Shown: piece by piece, positions 35,801 to 46,751 of the stretch | Numbering within the stretch: position 1 is the first letter of the stretch | Layout of the letters: each line of letters starts with the position of its first letter | NCBI GenBank assembly: GCA_033439685.1 | Contig: JAUEDM010000003.1 | Coordinates: forward strand, 3,440,001 to 3,504,000 | Reading direction: 5' to 3' | Length of the DNA: 64,000 nt | Origin: Apodospora peruviana | Taxonomy: Eukaryota; Ascomycota; Sordariomycetes; Sordariales; Lasiosphaeriaceae | The notes under the pieces: generated by a model | Seen by the model: only the letters and a program-made list of their open reading frames with translations | Databases searched by the model: none | Told to the model about the DNA's origin: nothing | Position numbers and translations under genes: made by a program

Positions 35801-36845
35801 CGGCCTGTGCATGGCCCTCGTCTTCACGGCCATGGCTCAGGGTCTGCTCGCTCCTCTCGCGCAAGCAGCCATCGTCATGATATTAGTCATACACTGCGCT
35901 TCTCTCATCCGCATTTTTTTGGCAGACGATCCGGACAGCGCCGTCTCCATCTTTACACCATACGATGATACGTCGTCTGCCAGGAAATACAAGATACGGA
36001 CGCCCGTCTGGATATGGAATGTGCTTCATCTGGTTCTGGTGGGGATGTTCACTGCTTCAAGGGTCACCTCAATTTCTGGCATGAGGAGAAGAACGGGACT
36101 GACAGTGCTAGATATGTCCTTCATCTGGTGGGGATTTGTTGGACATGCTGTTGATCTCATCACAAAAGTGGTGGTGATCAAGTATTTCGTGCTGTCTGGG
36201 CTGTGGGATAGGTATCTCAAGAGTTTTGATGATGAGATCACTACTACCGCTGGTATTAGAATTACAGGAGGAGTTCATGTCGGTGATGATGATGGTGCCA
36301 GTGCCAGTGGTGGTTGGTCCCCGCTGTTCAAAGACGAAACTTATCCTCCGCAGCAGAAAGAAAAGAAGAAGCAACAATGGTGGTGGAAAATGATATCCGG
36401 AAGCAAAGCAACAGCGCGGCAATCTGATAATCTGCAAAGGCCCACCAGAAAATGGCAACAACCGCGCCAACATGACAGAGAGTGGTACAACAATGACGAT
36501 AATGCTGCTGCCGCCGATGATGACGGGCTGATACTAGTCTGGAAGCACCAGCATCGGCAGGATCCTCAACCAACAGCAAGAGATACCATGTGGACGAAAC
36601 TGCGGACTGTTGTTTTGGGTAATAACACGACAACATCATCAATCGTGCCTACAGTTGGTAGCAGCAGCAGTCGTGATAATGGTGGTGGACGGTGGTGGTT
36701 CGGAAAGACAAGTAACAAGACATATAACAAGAAGAGGAAACAGAAGAAAAAGAAGAGCAGGAGTTTGGGATGGAGTGTTGAAGCGCAAGTTGGGGAGGAG
36801 GAGCGCGATTCATGGCGATCTGGGGAGTATTTACTTGGTCCGTGA
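32817..36845 (+). CDS. HET-domain (heterokaryon incompatibility) protein with C-terminal transmembrane region
   Basis: Exons are 32817-35607 and 35668-36845; the 60-bp intron has GTAAAC, a GCTAAC branch point and TATAG, giving about 1322 residues. The HET domain spans about 340-475: VVAFSHVWSDGLGN, YFWIDTLCVPV, VLVLDQSMD and SPWMGRCWTFQEA, the standard core. A roughly 340-residue N-terminal region precedes it and a beta-rich region follows it. The second exon adds at least four hydrophobic helices (about 955-1010, 1046-1062, 1080-1105) and a basic, low-complexity tail. HET domains trigger cell death when unlike fungal cells fuse. The membrane part suggests anchoring at a cell membrane; that role is inferred. 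Confidence 0.85.
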
Positions 36846-37807
36846 AGATATATCTGTCCCCTGCATGAGAATTGAAGAATACACGCATACCATCTTCACT
36901 ACATAGGCGCGTTTTTAGCTAGGTTGTTGTAGGTGCATGTAGCGTTAGTAATGATATGTAATTCAAATATAAAACATGCCTTTACTGGCCCGCCTAAGAC
37001 TCCCAGAAGCGGTGGGCTCACACTGAAGAGGTCACTAAAATCATCTAGTCAACTATAGTATAGCGGTGTGGGAGCAATATTAAAAGATTGTAATTCTCGA
37101 CTACGCGTCAAAAGTTTATCTTAAACCCTCTCTCTCTCTCTCGCTTCTTCTCTTTTGGAATGTCAATGTGTGTGCCAGGGGGTATCCGCCATGCTTTACT
37201 TCTTCAACAGATCAGTTTCAAAATATGCCCATGCCATGCCATGCAGAAAACGAAGGAAAACGACAACCGTATGTGCAACAGCAATGCCAGTCAGTCTGTC
37301 AGCGTCCAACACGTGATAAGTAACCCCGATCAACATCTCAGCCACCATACTTATTCATCAACCCCCTTCATTCCAGTGTAGTTCCCCAGTAAACAACAAC
37401 CACAGCCAGCCAGCCCGCAGATACATAAGACATACATCCCGCCTTTGGGTATTGGTATATGAGCACCAATGAACAAAAAAAAAACAACACCACCACACCG
37501 GTTAGTCAGTCAGTGTACCTGATACTGACCAAGCCGATATCCGACCTCAACTCGCACATATGTACTCAACAGCAAGGGATGGTGATGGGGAAATGAGCAA
37601 AGGTTATATACCAGAATGGAAGAACCAAAAGGGTCGCCTTGTCAAAAGTCGTCGAGGGTGGTTGGAAGTCCGGAGAGTGTTGGTGGATGTAGCGACCAGG
37701 GAATGGAGGATGATGGGGGCTCCTCCCACCCATCATCAGGTCAAAACGAGGAGCTTCCAGCAAGCACAGCAGGGCAGAACAGGACACCACAAGCAATAAA
37801 ATCGTGT
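36846..37807. other. Convergent intergenic region after the HET gene
   Basis: 3' flanks of two converging genes, with a CT-repeat near 37127-37142 and an A-run near 37479-37487. Short overlapping frames at 37560-38056 are not credible. Confidence 0.4.
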
Positions 37808-39955
37808 TCAGCCCCAGCCAAGTGTCTCAAGCAAAGTCTTCGACTCGAGCCCACTAAAGCCCGCCACGCTCAGCGCCCGAACCTGCGACCCCGACCGCAG
37901 CGTCTGCAAGCCCCTCGCAATCTTCCAGCTCTCCTCCTCGCTGATCACGAACAGATGCCTCTTGCCCTCCTGGTCGCGCATCGTGACCCGCAAAAGATGC
38001 AGCCCCTTCGCTCTCCACTCGCCCGCCCCCGTCTTGTCATGGCTGTGGACGCTTGACCCTGCGGCAGACGGCCCAAGCGAGCAGGTATCTTTGCACGCAC
38101 GTCCAAATTCTTCCAGGTAAGCAAACGCTTCCTCGCCCACAAAAGTCTTGGTAGCGCCGCGCTCGGCGGCGCGGCGATGCGAGCTCGGAATCGCCTTGAA
38201 GAACGGGTGGTTGGTCGGCACCGAACCGGGCGTGTTGGAGGCGGCCGAGGTGACCGCGTACGTGGGACACCAGACCTCGACGAGCTTGAGCGTCCAGGCC
38301 TTGACATCCCACTCGCGCTGCGCGACGCCGCGCACGTCGTCGTCGACAAACAGGCCGGCGCTCGTGATGCGCAGGATTAGCCCGTCCGTAACGGACCCGA
38401 CGCCCGAGATGAGCTGCGACGCGGGTGTCTTAGAGAACTGGTTCAGATAGCCGTACACGGCCTTGATGACGATCTTTTGCGGGTCGTTGGTCGTGTACGG
38501 GCCGCGCATGCTCGGCGGCGGCGTCGTGCGCGCAGTGGACGCCGATGGCGCCCACGACGACTCGGAGAAGTCCGAGACCGATTTTTTCCGCGCGGCCGGC
38601 TTCTTGGGCTTGTCGTATGGCCGGTAGGAGAAGGTGTCTTCGGTGCCTGTGGCAGATTTGGCCTGCGCTGGTGACGGTTTGTTGGGGGACGGGGACCTGG
38701 CTGCTGCTGCAGCTGCTGGTCGGGCTGCGGCGGATGGTGGCGGCGCCGATGACGCAGCGGTGGGCGGTCTGCCGTTGGGCCACATGCTCGTCTTTTCGCC
38801 AACAGAAGAATAAGCATATGTGCTTCCCTTGCGGGCGTTGGTCTTCTCTTCTTCCTCCTTACGCTGCCGCTCAAGACGCTCCTTGGCTTCCCGCTCTCGC
38901 GCCGCTTGCCGCTCTATTTCGGCCCGTATCCGTGCTTCCTCCTGTTTCTTGGCCTCTTCCTTTTCCCGGGCCTCCCTAGCTTCCCTCTCGATCTTTTCTT
39001 TTAGCTCACTTTCAACCTTTTCTCTGACTTCCTTTTCAAGGCGCTCCTTCTCGCGAGCCTCCTGCTCTTTCCGGAATCTTTCCTTGGCATCGCGCTCGCG
39101 GGCTTCCTTTTCTCGCTGCTCGCGTTCCTTTGCCTCCCTTTCTCGTAGTTCGCGAAGTCGGCGAGCCGTCTCCTCCCGTCGCTTTGACTCGGCCTCCTTG
39201 GCTTTCCGCTCCTCCTCTCTCCGCCTTGTTTCCTCCCTGGCTTTTTCCCAAGCACCCTTGGGCGTCTCTGTTCTTGTCGCACTCGGCCTGGGCGGAGGAG
39301 GCGTCTGCGTTTGTTGCGGTGGGGGCTGCGGCTTCGGTTGTGGCCTAGGCTGCTCTTGCTGCTGCCGTGGTTGCGGCTGTGGTTGAGGCTCCGGCCGGGG
39401 CGAGTCTTGCCACGACTGGCCGGGGTTCGGCCCGTGGTTCCTCGGTGGCTCTTGCTGAGGCGGCGGAGGCGGCGGAGGTGGTGGAGGTGGTGGAGGTGAA
39501 TGGCTTGGCGGAGGGCCGGCGTTGGGCGGAGGCGCGCTGTAGTGACCCCCGGTTGAGTTGAAGCCGCTCCCATGCCGCGAGTGGCCACCGCCTCCTGGGC
39601 TCTTACTCCCGGACGCTTCGGTCTGCGATTTGCCCAGTGACCAAGCTCCCAGCCCAATCGCAATCATGAGGAGAACCAGGCCTGCGTTGCCTATGCCCTG
39701 AAAACTGGCCCACCAGACCTTCACTGCCGGTGCGAGGCTGTTACCGATCACCACGGCCATTAGGGTGCAAGCGACCCCGGCGATGAAGCTGTTCCATTGC
39801 GGTCTCAGTGAGGGCAGGTATAGAAACCCCGAGCCGGCCGAGTGTTCTGGTATGATGAATATGTCGTATTTTCCCGGGGGAAGGCCGGAGCCGCCCGCCG
39901 TTGTCTTGGGATTCTCCCCATGAGGAGGCGGCGGAGGTGGCGGCGGCTGGTTCAT
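37808..39955 (-). CDS. Proline-rich, coiled-coil two-helix membrane protein of unknown function
   Basis: Intronless, 715 residues. After a Pro-run (MNQPPPPPPPP) comes a short conserved segment (KYDIFIIPEHSAGSGFLYLP) and two hydrophobic helices near 52-75 and 87-107 (FIAGVACTLMAVVIG, AGLVLLMIAIGLGAW). Next are polyproline and Gln/Pro stretches (about 140-220), a very long Arg/Glu-rich single helix or coiled coil (about 230-385) and a disordered Ser/Ala/Pro region. A folded C-terminal domain starts near residue 505 (KIVIKAVYGYLNQF) and contains GLILRITSAGLFVDDDVRGV, LKLVEVWCPTY and LRVTMRDQEGKRHLFVI, a beta-sandwich-like pattern. I do not recognise a named family. Its layout suggests a membrane-tethered scaffold. 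Confidence 0.75.
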   Translation of the reverse strand: MNQPPPPPPPPHGENPKTTAGGSGLPPGKYDIFIIPEHSAGSGFLYLPSLRPQWNSFIAGVACTLMAVVIGNSLAPAVKVWWASFQGIGNAGLVLLMIAIGLGAWSLGKSQTEASGSKSPGGGGHSRHGSGFNSTGGHYSAPPPNAGPPPSHSPPPPPPPPPPPPPQQEPPRNHGPNPGQSWQDSPRPEPQPQPQPRQQQEQPRPQPKPQPPPQQTQTPPPPRPSATRTETPKGAWEKAREETRRREEERKAKEAESKRREETARRLRELREREAKEREQREKEARERDAKERFRKEQEAREKERLEKEVREKVESELKEKIEREAREAREKEEAKKQEEARIRAEIERQAAREREAKERLERQRKEEEEKTNARKGSTYAYSSVGEKTSMWPNGRPPTAASSAPPPSAAARPAAAAAARSPSPNKPSPAQAKSATGTEDTFSYRPYDKPKKPAARKKSVSDFSESSWAPSASTARTTPPPSMRGPYTTNDPQKIVIKAVYGYLNQFSKTPASQLISGVGSVTDGLILRITSAGLFVDDDVRGVAQREWDVKAWTLKLVEVWCPTYAVTSAASNTPGSVPTNHPFFKAIPSSHRRAAERGATKTFVGEEAFAYLEEFGRACKDTCSLGPSAAGSSVHSHDKTGAGEWRAKGLHLLRVTMRDQEGKRHLFVISEEESWKIARGLQTLRSGSQVRALSVAGFSGLESKTLLETLGWG

Positions 39956-42664
39956 GGTTCGCCGTGGCCAGCAACGTGAAGATGCCGGCCCGTCTCCGCT
40001 CGCGGTTTGTAGTCGTTACGGTTCGTCAGGTTCGCGGGAAAGAATAGCGCAAAATATCCCATGAAGCGGAATTCTAAAGGTATCTTGAGGCGAGACGTAA
40101 ACGGTCGTTAAGTCATGAGAAAAACTGCAGGACAGCATACACGTCAGCTACAGAAGAACAAGACATACTTTTGCCAATTGAACTCACCAGGAGCCCAAAA
40201 AAAAAGGCAAAACCAAACTCCAGATGCAGAACCAATATCGTCGAAAACGCGCAAGATCGTCCTCAAATTGTTCGGCTTTGTCGCTATCGCCAGACCCGGG
40301 ACTGCAATGCTCAAAACCTATCGTCTTGTTCCGGTCGGTTGAGAATTTGTGCATGGAGGATTTGGGATGGGTGTCCCCAGACGGAAGGACGGAGTTGAGA
40401 TTTTGGCCAGCTCAGGATTTGCTTGGGGTGGGCAGCTGGAGAACTTGAAAGTGCGGACAGGGGGCTTCGTTGTGTTTACTTTGGGCTTTTTGGGCCACTT
40501 GGGCGGCAGGAAGCCTGGAAAGAAGAAAAAAAAGGTGGTGGGGTGGGGTGCCAATGGTGCACGGGCTTCCACTTTGGCTGGCTGCCAGTCTCTGATGCAG
40601 TGGTGGCTCTTTGGGATGGACTTGGGGGCTTGAGCCACGGCCGCATCCGCACCACCACCTGCCAGACCTGCCTGTGTCGGGTGGTTTCCCGCCCGCAACC
40701 GCCTGCACGGCTGCAGCCCAATTGGAGTCTGGATTCATCATTAAACGAAAAAAATTCATGAAGACCTTCCATCCCGTCCCTCCAATTGTTCCATCCCGCC
40801 CGTTGCGCCGAATCTTGGATATCAAACGTTCAATCTATTTTTTCCCCTTCTAGGCTCTCGAAATGCGGCCACCTGCTCGCACGAAACCAGAGGCAACCGA
40901 CTTAACCTGTGACCGGTGCGGACTGCCGAAGCCTCGTCCTCCCTCAAATCTGGGCTAATCTGGCATCGTTTGGCACGATTGCGATCAATCTCCCCCGCAG
41001 GTCACGGACAGCTCGCATGCATTGCATTGTTTGGGTTACGTGGCGAGGAAAGAAATAAGAAAGCGTCCAATTCCTTCATTGTGATCACTGGATGCTGGGT
41101 GATGTGTGCCCGTCTTACGACGACGCACCCATGTTTTTTCCCCTTGTTTTCTTCGAGGGGAGGTCCCTGGACGAACCGATATCCCCGGAACGCCTCGTAA
41201 CAACGGCTGCTCTTCCATCGGTTTCCACACAAATGAACTGACGAACCCGTCAGACCAGCAAATCGTTTTCCTTTTCCCCTCTTTTGCGTGACCCCGTTTC
41301 TCCATTCCTTAGTGTCCTGCGAGGGAGCGAGGAAACGCGAATCCGTCTTCTCCAGTACGACGACGCGTTGCACCGTTGAGCACACAAGCAACAAGGAACA
41401 CCAGCGAATCGACGTGGCAAGCTGCAAAACAAACGGATTCACGAGACTCCAATGGTCAAGATGGACAAACGCTAGCCGTAGGTTCCATTTGCCTGCAGAC
41501 AACCACAGACGGACTGGTGAAGGGTCTACGATGGCAGCACAAAGTGAGCATCCAATGCGACGAGATTGCACAATCTCCTCATTGTGACAGGCTGCTGGCG
41601 GCCCACTTTGACAGCAAATCGCGCGAATCCCGGCTCGACCAGACCAGCACCCGGGAGCGGGCAGCAAATCCGCTGTGCTGGGGCTCTTGGCTGCTGCAGC
41701 TCGTCGGTGTCCGTGGTTGCGTGTGGGGGAAGCATGGAAAGGGCTGGTCCGTCACTGGCACATTTCCTCGCAACTCCTCTCGTCCAGCCGAAACCCGGCT
41801 CCTCTCAGTTCTCCAACGCATCCCCTGATGGGCCGATCGTCAAGCTTTTTTACCACGTTCGAACAGGGTTTCTCTGTGACTGTGACACAATGCACTGTGC
41901 TAGTTTTGTTCGGTCGCTGTCACAGAGACAAATACTCGTTCAACATTCGGGTCGACGGGAGTTAATGTTCCTCTTGACGTGCAATTGATCGGTGAAGGTT
42001 GCAATTGGCAAATTGGGGGAAATTCATTTCGGGTTGCCTGGTTGCCGAGCAACGGCTGTCTGTTTTACTTTTAGGCCTTTGGCGTCTGCCTGCCAAGTGT
42101 TGGGGTGACGTAGCTCCAATGCCAGCACACCGCTGCCACGCACGGGGCAGCTGCAGCCGATCTCGCTTAGGTGAGCTGCCGAAAGATGGGACGGGCCAGA
42201 TTCTGCCCAACCCGACAGCCTCGGGGACCGCCTCCAATACACGACCCGGAGAAGGGACCGTCACCGTCCGTCCTTGACCTGTCCCATCCAATAGCCTCAA
42301 CAAACTTGAGGAGTTTCAAGTCATCCAGGGCACTGCTAACTGCGAGGCTTGTTCGCACGACTGACCGATTTACCGTAGGCATCCGTATACCAGACGTCCC
42401 TCGAAGTTGCGGCTGTCTCAAAGACGGACTTAATAAGGGGCAAGTCGATGGCTGGCTTGAGGTGGTTACCTCAGGCAACAGCAAGTTGATATGCCATTGT
42501 CATAACTCAACTGCCTGGCTGACAATTCAACACTCCTCATTTCCATATGCAAACCATCACGGCCTGCTCGTAAATACAGTGTTTGATCCGTATTCTCCAA
42601 CAAATTCGTCTGGTCAACATCCAGTTACCGTTACTTGCCAGTGTTCCTACCGAATGAGAACTAT
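39956..42664. other. 2.7-kb intergenic region with no recognisable gene
   Basis: Many frames of 70-220 codons overlap on both strands (longest 41002-41667 minus), but they conflict, start at arbitrary codons and show no domains. The stretch serves as the promoter of the gene at 39955 (-) and, at its right end, of the gene at 42665 (+). A non-coding RNA cannot be excluded by eye. Confidence 0.35.
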
Positions 42665-43081
42665 ATGTCTTCAACCTCAACCCCAGCTTCCTCTTACCGC
42701 GTCTTTCGCATCCAACGCATCGGCATGCCCCGAAATCACCACGCCATCTTCGTTGAGACCGCCCCCGTCAGTGGCCAGGGGCGCGATTTCCATGTGACAG
42801 GGTCGATCCAGCAGGGGATGGTCTATGAGGAAAAGCACTCCGACAGGCCAGAAGATAATCCCTTATTTGTCTCCAAGGCTGAGATCGGATGGATAGCGAA
42901 CACCAGCTGGCACCAACACGTCTCGGAAATCTGCCGCAGCATCCCGCCACCGGCGAAGCAGTTCGACGGACCCAGGAGACTGTTGCCGAGTCATCAGTCG
43001 CTGAGGCGATGTATGGAGTGGGTGGATGAAGCTGTCGAAGCACTGAGGGAGGCAGGTGTACTAGTAGACTCGGAGCCGTAG
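42665..43081 (+). CDS. DUF6540-like small conserved fungal protein
   Basis: 138 residues, no intron, from ATG 42665 (the frame opens earlier at TTG 42635). The pattern YRVFRIQRIGMPRNHHAIFV, a short glycine-containing loop, then FHVTGSIQQGMVYEEK, fits small fungal proteins grouped as DUF6540: two beta strands bearing a conserved HxAxF/V motif followed by H-V-x-G. The C-terminal helix (LRRCMEWVDEAVEALREAGV) is typical of a compact single-domain protein. No signal peptide or membrane segment is seen. The biochemical role of the family is not known to me; the family name is a moderate-confidence match. Confidence 0.65.
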   Translation: MSSTSTPASSYRVFRIQRIGMPRNHHAIFVETAPVSGQGRDFHVTGSIQQGMVYEEKHSDRPEDNPLFVSKAEIGWIANTSWHQHVSEICRSIPPPAKQFDGPRRLLPSHQSLRRCMEWVDEAVEALREAGVLVDSEP

Positions 43082-43837
43082 TACTTGGTACCCATATAAC
43101 CTGAAGTAAGTACTACAGATTGGACGGAGGGAGCAAGACAACGGGAAGACTTTCTGGGACAAGCAACCGCAGGATCAGGATAGTGAATGAAAATGTACGA
43201 ATTAGACTACTTTTAGATCTTTGACAACTGTATGGTTCCTGGGAACAATCACAGCTCGGACTTTGAACAGCACCAAAAACTCCCAAACCAGAATTCGACA
43301 CGCTGTCCTAACAGTAATAGCCCATACGGCTGGCAAGGAGGGTGGATGTTGTGTTATTTCAGCAGGATCGAACTGATCGCTAACGGAACATAAAAAAAAC
43401 CATGTTAACCTACTGGCTTTCGTAAACGTAGGCTGCTCATATATCCATGGGCACAGGCAGTAACCCCCAAGAAGCCTGGTTTGAGTTCCATCTACCAATG
43501 AGTCTCTAAGCATCCACACAGGGATTCCATATAAAATAACGTTAGGACGGAGAGAGACATGACAGAAGACAATAAAATGAAAGCTCTCTTTGCTTGCCTG
43601 CACGTTATGCTCAACCATATAATTACAGTACAAACATGATGTAAGCGATCTCCCATCAGTCATGTCTGTTCCTCGTATGTCCAATATCGTGGCCTGTCGA
43701 TATTCCACCCCAATCTCTTCATGATTACTAACCATGGTATATATAAACGATCCAAAAACGCATCATGCTCGCTCCTCTCCGGACCTGGACGTTAACACAG
43801 TCTTAAACATGTATAAAAGCAGAAGAAATGATGATTA
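43082..43837. other. Intergenic between DUF6540-like gene and Vam7 region
   Basis: A 177-codon minus-strand frame (43202-43735) starts with ATG but shows no family signal. The stretch is AT-rich spacer, probably 3' flank for both neighbours. Confidence 0.35.
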
Positions 43838-44257
43838 CTAGGCTGGTCTGAACTCGGCCGGGGGCTGTCCCAGCAACAGCATGCCCAACTCGACAACCCA
43901 GGCCAACCCCTCCGAGAACTTGCCCAACACCCACTGCAATACCACGAACCCTTGGACGCCGGCGAGGACAAACCGAACGACAAGCAAAAGAACACCATCC
44001 ACTACATTGCCACCGTCATCACCACCATCGCTGCCGCCGCCGCCGCCTTCCGGTCGTTCCACCTCTCCCTCTTTATCACCATCTTCTTGTTGCTTATGAT
44101 GATGATGATCCTCCTCTCCCTCATGAATCTTCTCTTCAAGTTCTTCCGCAGAAGCAGCAGCACTGCATGCGCTTGCACAAGTACTACCGCCATCCCCAGA
44201 CTCACTCAGATCATCCTCTTCTTCTTCATCCTCTTCCCCGGAAGGCGGCTCATCCCG
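43838..44257 (-). other. 139-codon in-frame open extension after the Vam7 TGA stop
   Basis: Reading past the Vam7 TGA, whose next codon is CGG, the same frame continues for 139 sense codons to a TAG at 43838-43840. It encodes an acidic linker (RDEPPSGEEDEEEEDD), a His/Gly-rich spacer and, from about extension residue 84, a hydrophobic tail of two likely helices (VVDGVLLLVVRFVLAG; LAWVVELGMLLLG). GC at third positions is high in the hydrophobic part, as in real genes here. The extension has no ATG near its start. It may be made by stop-codon readthrough; it may also be untranslated sequence that is open by chance. Confidence 0.45.
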
Positions 44258-45439
44258 TCAAAGTCTCTTGACCCTCTCCTTCGCAACACCCAACTTCTTC
44301 CCCAGCACGTCAGCGTCGTCGTTCATCCGATCAAGCATATCGATGTGCCGCCCAATCTCGTCGTCGATCGCCAGCCCCATCTCTTTTTGTCTTCTCACAA
44401 TCTTGGCCAGCACGTCCATGTCCTGCTCCTGCTCCTTCAGTGTGTTCCTCTGCAGCTGGAGAACCCCCTCGTTGTCCAGTTCTCTCGTCTTGTCCGTCTC
44501 GGGCAGCGGCGCGCCCAGCACCCTCCCTCGCCCTCCACTCCCAAACCTACTGAACCCTCCACCAATGCTACTGCCACCAACGGTTGAACTCGTACTCGCC
44601 GCACCAGCACCAGCATATCTCCCTTGCCCACCAACACCACCATCGCCCCCTTGATGATTATATTGGTTACCCCCCTGCAACGACGAACTCAACTTATCCA
44701 GCCCATCCCTCTCCACCCTTGCAGCAGCCAACAGATCCCTCCGCCTCCTAAGCTCCCCCTCGCCGACCCTGCCCCCGTCCTTGAGCACCTGCAACCCATC
44801 CCCAAGCGCAACCAACAGCGCGCCCGCCTTTATGAGAGCCCGTTTCGCCGCGCTGCCGCTCTCAATTTTGACAGAATTATCCGTCGCCGCGTCCCTTCTG
44901 CCGAGCGCCACCCGCGCCTCGTGCAACGCCCCCTTCATTTCTCGATGCAGGTCCAGCCACGTGCCCGGGTCGCTCGCAGCAGCTAAATTCGCATCTCTCA
45001 ACCCGATCGCCGGTATTTTCTTGTGCAGATCGACACTCATCCCGCTCGCCGAGGCCGTCGACGTTGTCGCACCGCCCGCGCCACCAGGAAGATTCAGGAA
45101 CGCGCGCCAGGCCGACGTGTCGCGCCACCGGCGGTCCGGCGGCTCGGCAATGGCGCGGAGGTACGCTTCTAGTCCTTGGCGGCGTTTTTCCGTGAGCTCG
45201 GGCGACGAGACGGTCGACTTGAACCAGGTTTTGGACGGGAGCGGCGCGGGCGGTGGGGAGCCGACGTTGGAGGTGAGCTGGTTGTGCAAGGCCAAGAAAT
45301 CGGAGTAGCGCTTCTGAACGACGAAGGAGCGTAACGGCAGGCGCAGGGTGATATTGTAGAGGGTGTACGGCTTGTTGGAGTTGTTTGGATCTGAAGTGAG
45401 CGAGGTGGTGGGGATGGAGATTTCGGCTGGCGGCGCCAT
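44258..45439 (-). CDS. VAM7: Vacuolar SNARE Vam7 (PX domain plus Qc-SNARE)
   Basis: Intronless, 393 residues. The N-terminal PX domain (about 5-115: YTLYNITLRLPLRSFVVQ, KRYSDFLALHNQL, RRQGLEAYLRAI) binds phosphatidylinositol 3-phosphate on vacuole and late endosome membranes. A helical and Gly/Ser-rich linker leads to the C-terminal Qc-SNARE motif (about 325-393: LKEQEQDMDVLAKIVRRQKE, MGLAIDDEIGRHIDMLDRM), with the expected zero-layer Gln in RRQKE. Vam7 lacks a membrane span in yeast and joins the vacuolar SNARE complex with Vam3, Vti1 and Nyv1 through HOPS. The length suits the filamentous-fungal orthologue. The stop TGA sits in a CTT TGA CGG context and is followed by a long open frame, listed separately. 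Confidence 0.9.
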   Translation of the reverse strand: MAPPAEISIPTTSLTSDPNNSNKPYTLYNITLRLPLRSFVVQKRYSDFLALHNQLTSNVGSPPPAPLPSKTWFKSTVSSPELTEKRRQGLEAYLRAIAEPPDRRWRDTSAWRAFLNLPGGAGGATTSTASASGMSVDLHKKIPAIGLRDANLAAASDPGTWLDLHREMKGALHEARVALGRRDAATDNSVKIESGSAAKRALIKAGALLVALGDGLQVLKDGGRVGEGELRRRRDLLAAARVERDGLDKLSSSLQGGNQYNHQGGDGGVGGQGRYAGAGAASTSSTVGGSSIGGGFSRFGSGGRGRVLGAPLPETDKTRELDNEGVLQLQRNTLKEQEQDMDVLAKIVRRQKEMGLAIDDEIGRHIDMLDRMNDDADVLGKKLGVAKERVKRL

Positions 45440-46751
45440 TTCTGGCTGGTTGGCAGGTTCGTTCTCGACCTGATTTGATCTCTTTCGATTTTTTATCTAT
45501 AGGGGGGTTTTGTGTATGGGGATGAGATGGCGAGTTGGGTTTCGTTGTTGGTTCGTCGACTTTTGTGATACCTGGAGATTGACCGTCGCGTTGGTTGCCA
45601 AATACGATGCAGTTTCGAAGATGTAGGGATTCAAGAAGTATTGGGAGTTGGAAAGCGTCAGACGTTAGTAGGTCGAAGTGGTTTGAGAAGGTGGGCGAAG
45701 CAAGCAAAAGCGGTGTCATGCAAAATGGCGTAGTCGTGACCGGAAACAGAGGTTGGGCTCTCGTGACCGCGCCTCACAGCTCTCAGTTCGGGGTCTGCTT
45801 GGTTGGGGCAACGCTGCGTCACCGAAGCTTCGGGTGCAACCACGCGCGGGTCTGTGGGCAGGGGTTGGTCGGCAGGCAGCGAAGGCTGAGAAGCAGCTTT
45901 AAATCTGGGGTTCAAAATGCGCCTGGAAAGGGAAAGACCAAAGCAGTCAAGGTAAATTCATCCTAAATGAATTAAAATGGCAGATGGGTATCTCTGGACA
46001 AAGGGAAGTTTACTTGAGAAAAGAAAAGGAAGACTACCTGGTAACGAAGAAAGACGAAGACTGGGTTGGAATACGAGACTTTTACCGGTTCATCCAATCG
46101 AGGCACGTTCCACACCAGGTCACCTGAAGAAAGCGCTTCCTTCACGCTACGAATATCATGCGCGATGTATTAGGCGCTCACCTCTTTCTTTTCCGCTCTG
46201 GCTTGAAGGTCTGCAACACGCACTCCGAATTGGTCCGCTTTGTCACTATTAGACATACATGTGTATATTCCGGCAGTAACCCGATGTTTGAGATGATTAC
46301 GCAAGCTCGCCTCGCAGGATCCGTGTTCGGGTTCCAACCGGCCAACACCTTTACAACATTAACGGCCCTGGCCCCAGGCACCCGAATTCTCCATCATCCA
46401 GGTCTCAGATGGTTATGCTCCCAGCTGTGCTCACAAGCGACTTTCCGAGCAGGCGGACATTGCATAACGTTGTATTCTATCATCAAGTTTTCGTGAAATA
46501 CGGGGGTAATAGTGGTTGCGCAAGGGCGGCTGAAAAAAATGCCAAAATAGCATCGATGGTGGGAAGAAAGACTAAAGCCCAGTAGAAAATAGACCAACCG
46601 ACCGCAAACTCCCACCCTATGGCCATCACCACTAAAATGCGGCCAACCCTTTCTCCAAAGAATTATTTCTTTCACTGGTCATGTCCATAAGACATAACCA
46701 TAAGATATCGTGTCGCACCTCTTGTTTCGGCAGCGAGGATGTCGTTGCTCC
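45440..46751. other. Intergenic, Vam7 promoter and EB1 3' flank
   Basis: No gene is supported. Frames of up to 280 codons here are shadows of Vam7 or start at non-ATG codons. Confidence 0.4.

Noticed and set aside
38820..39386. 188-codon plus-strand frame opposite the coiled-coil gene
   Set aside because: Ser/Arg-rich mirror of Arg/Glu codons of the gene on the minus strand.
41002..41667. 221-codon minus-strand frame in the 40-42.6 kb spacer
   Set aside because: Conflicts with several equally long frames on the plus strand and shows no domain or splice pattern.
43202..43735. 177-codon minus-strand frame starting with ATG
   Set aside because: No recognisable domain, low-complexity-free but patternless sequence, AT-rich spacer; the stop-free length is not enough by itself.
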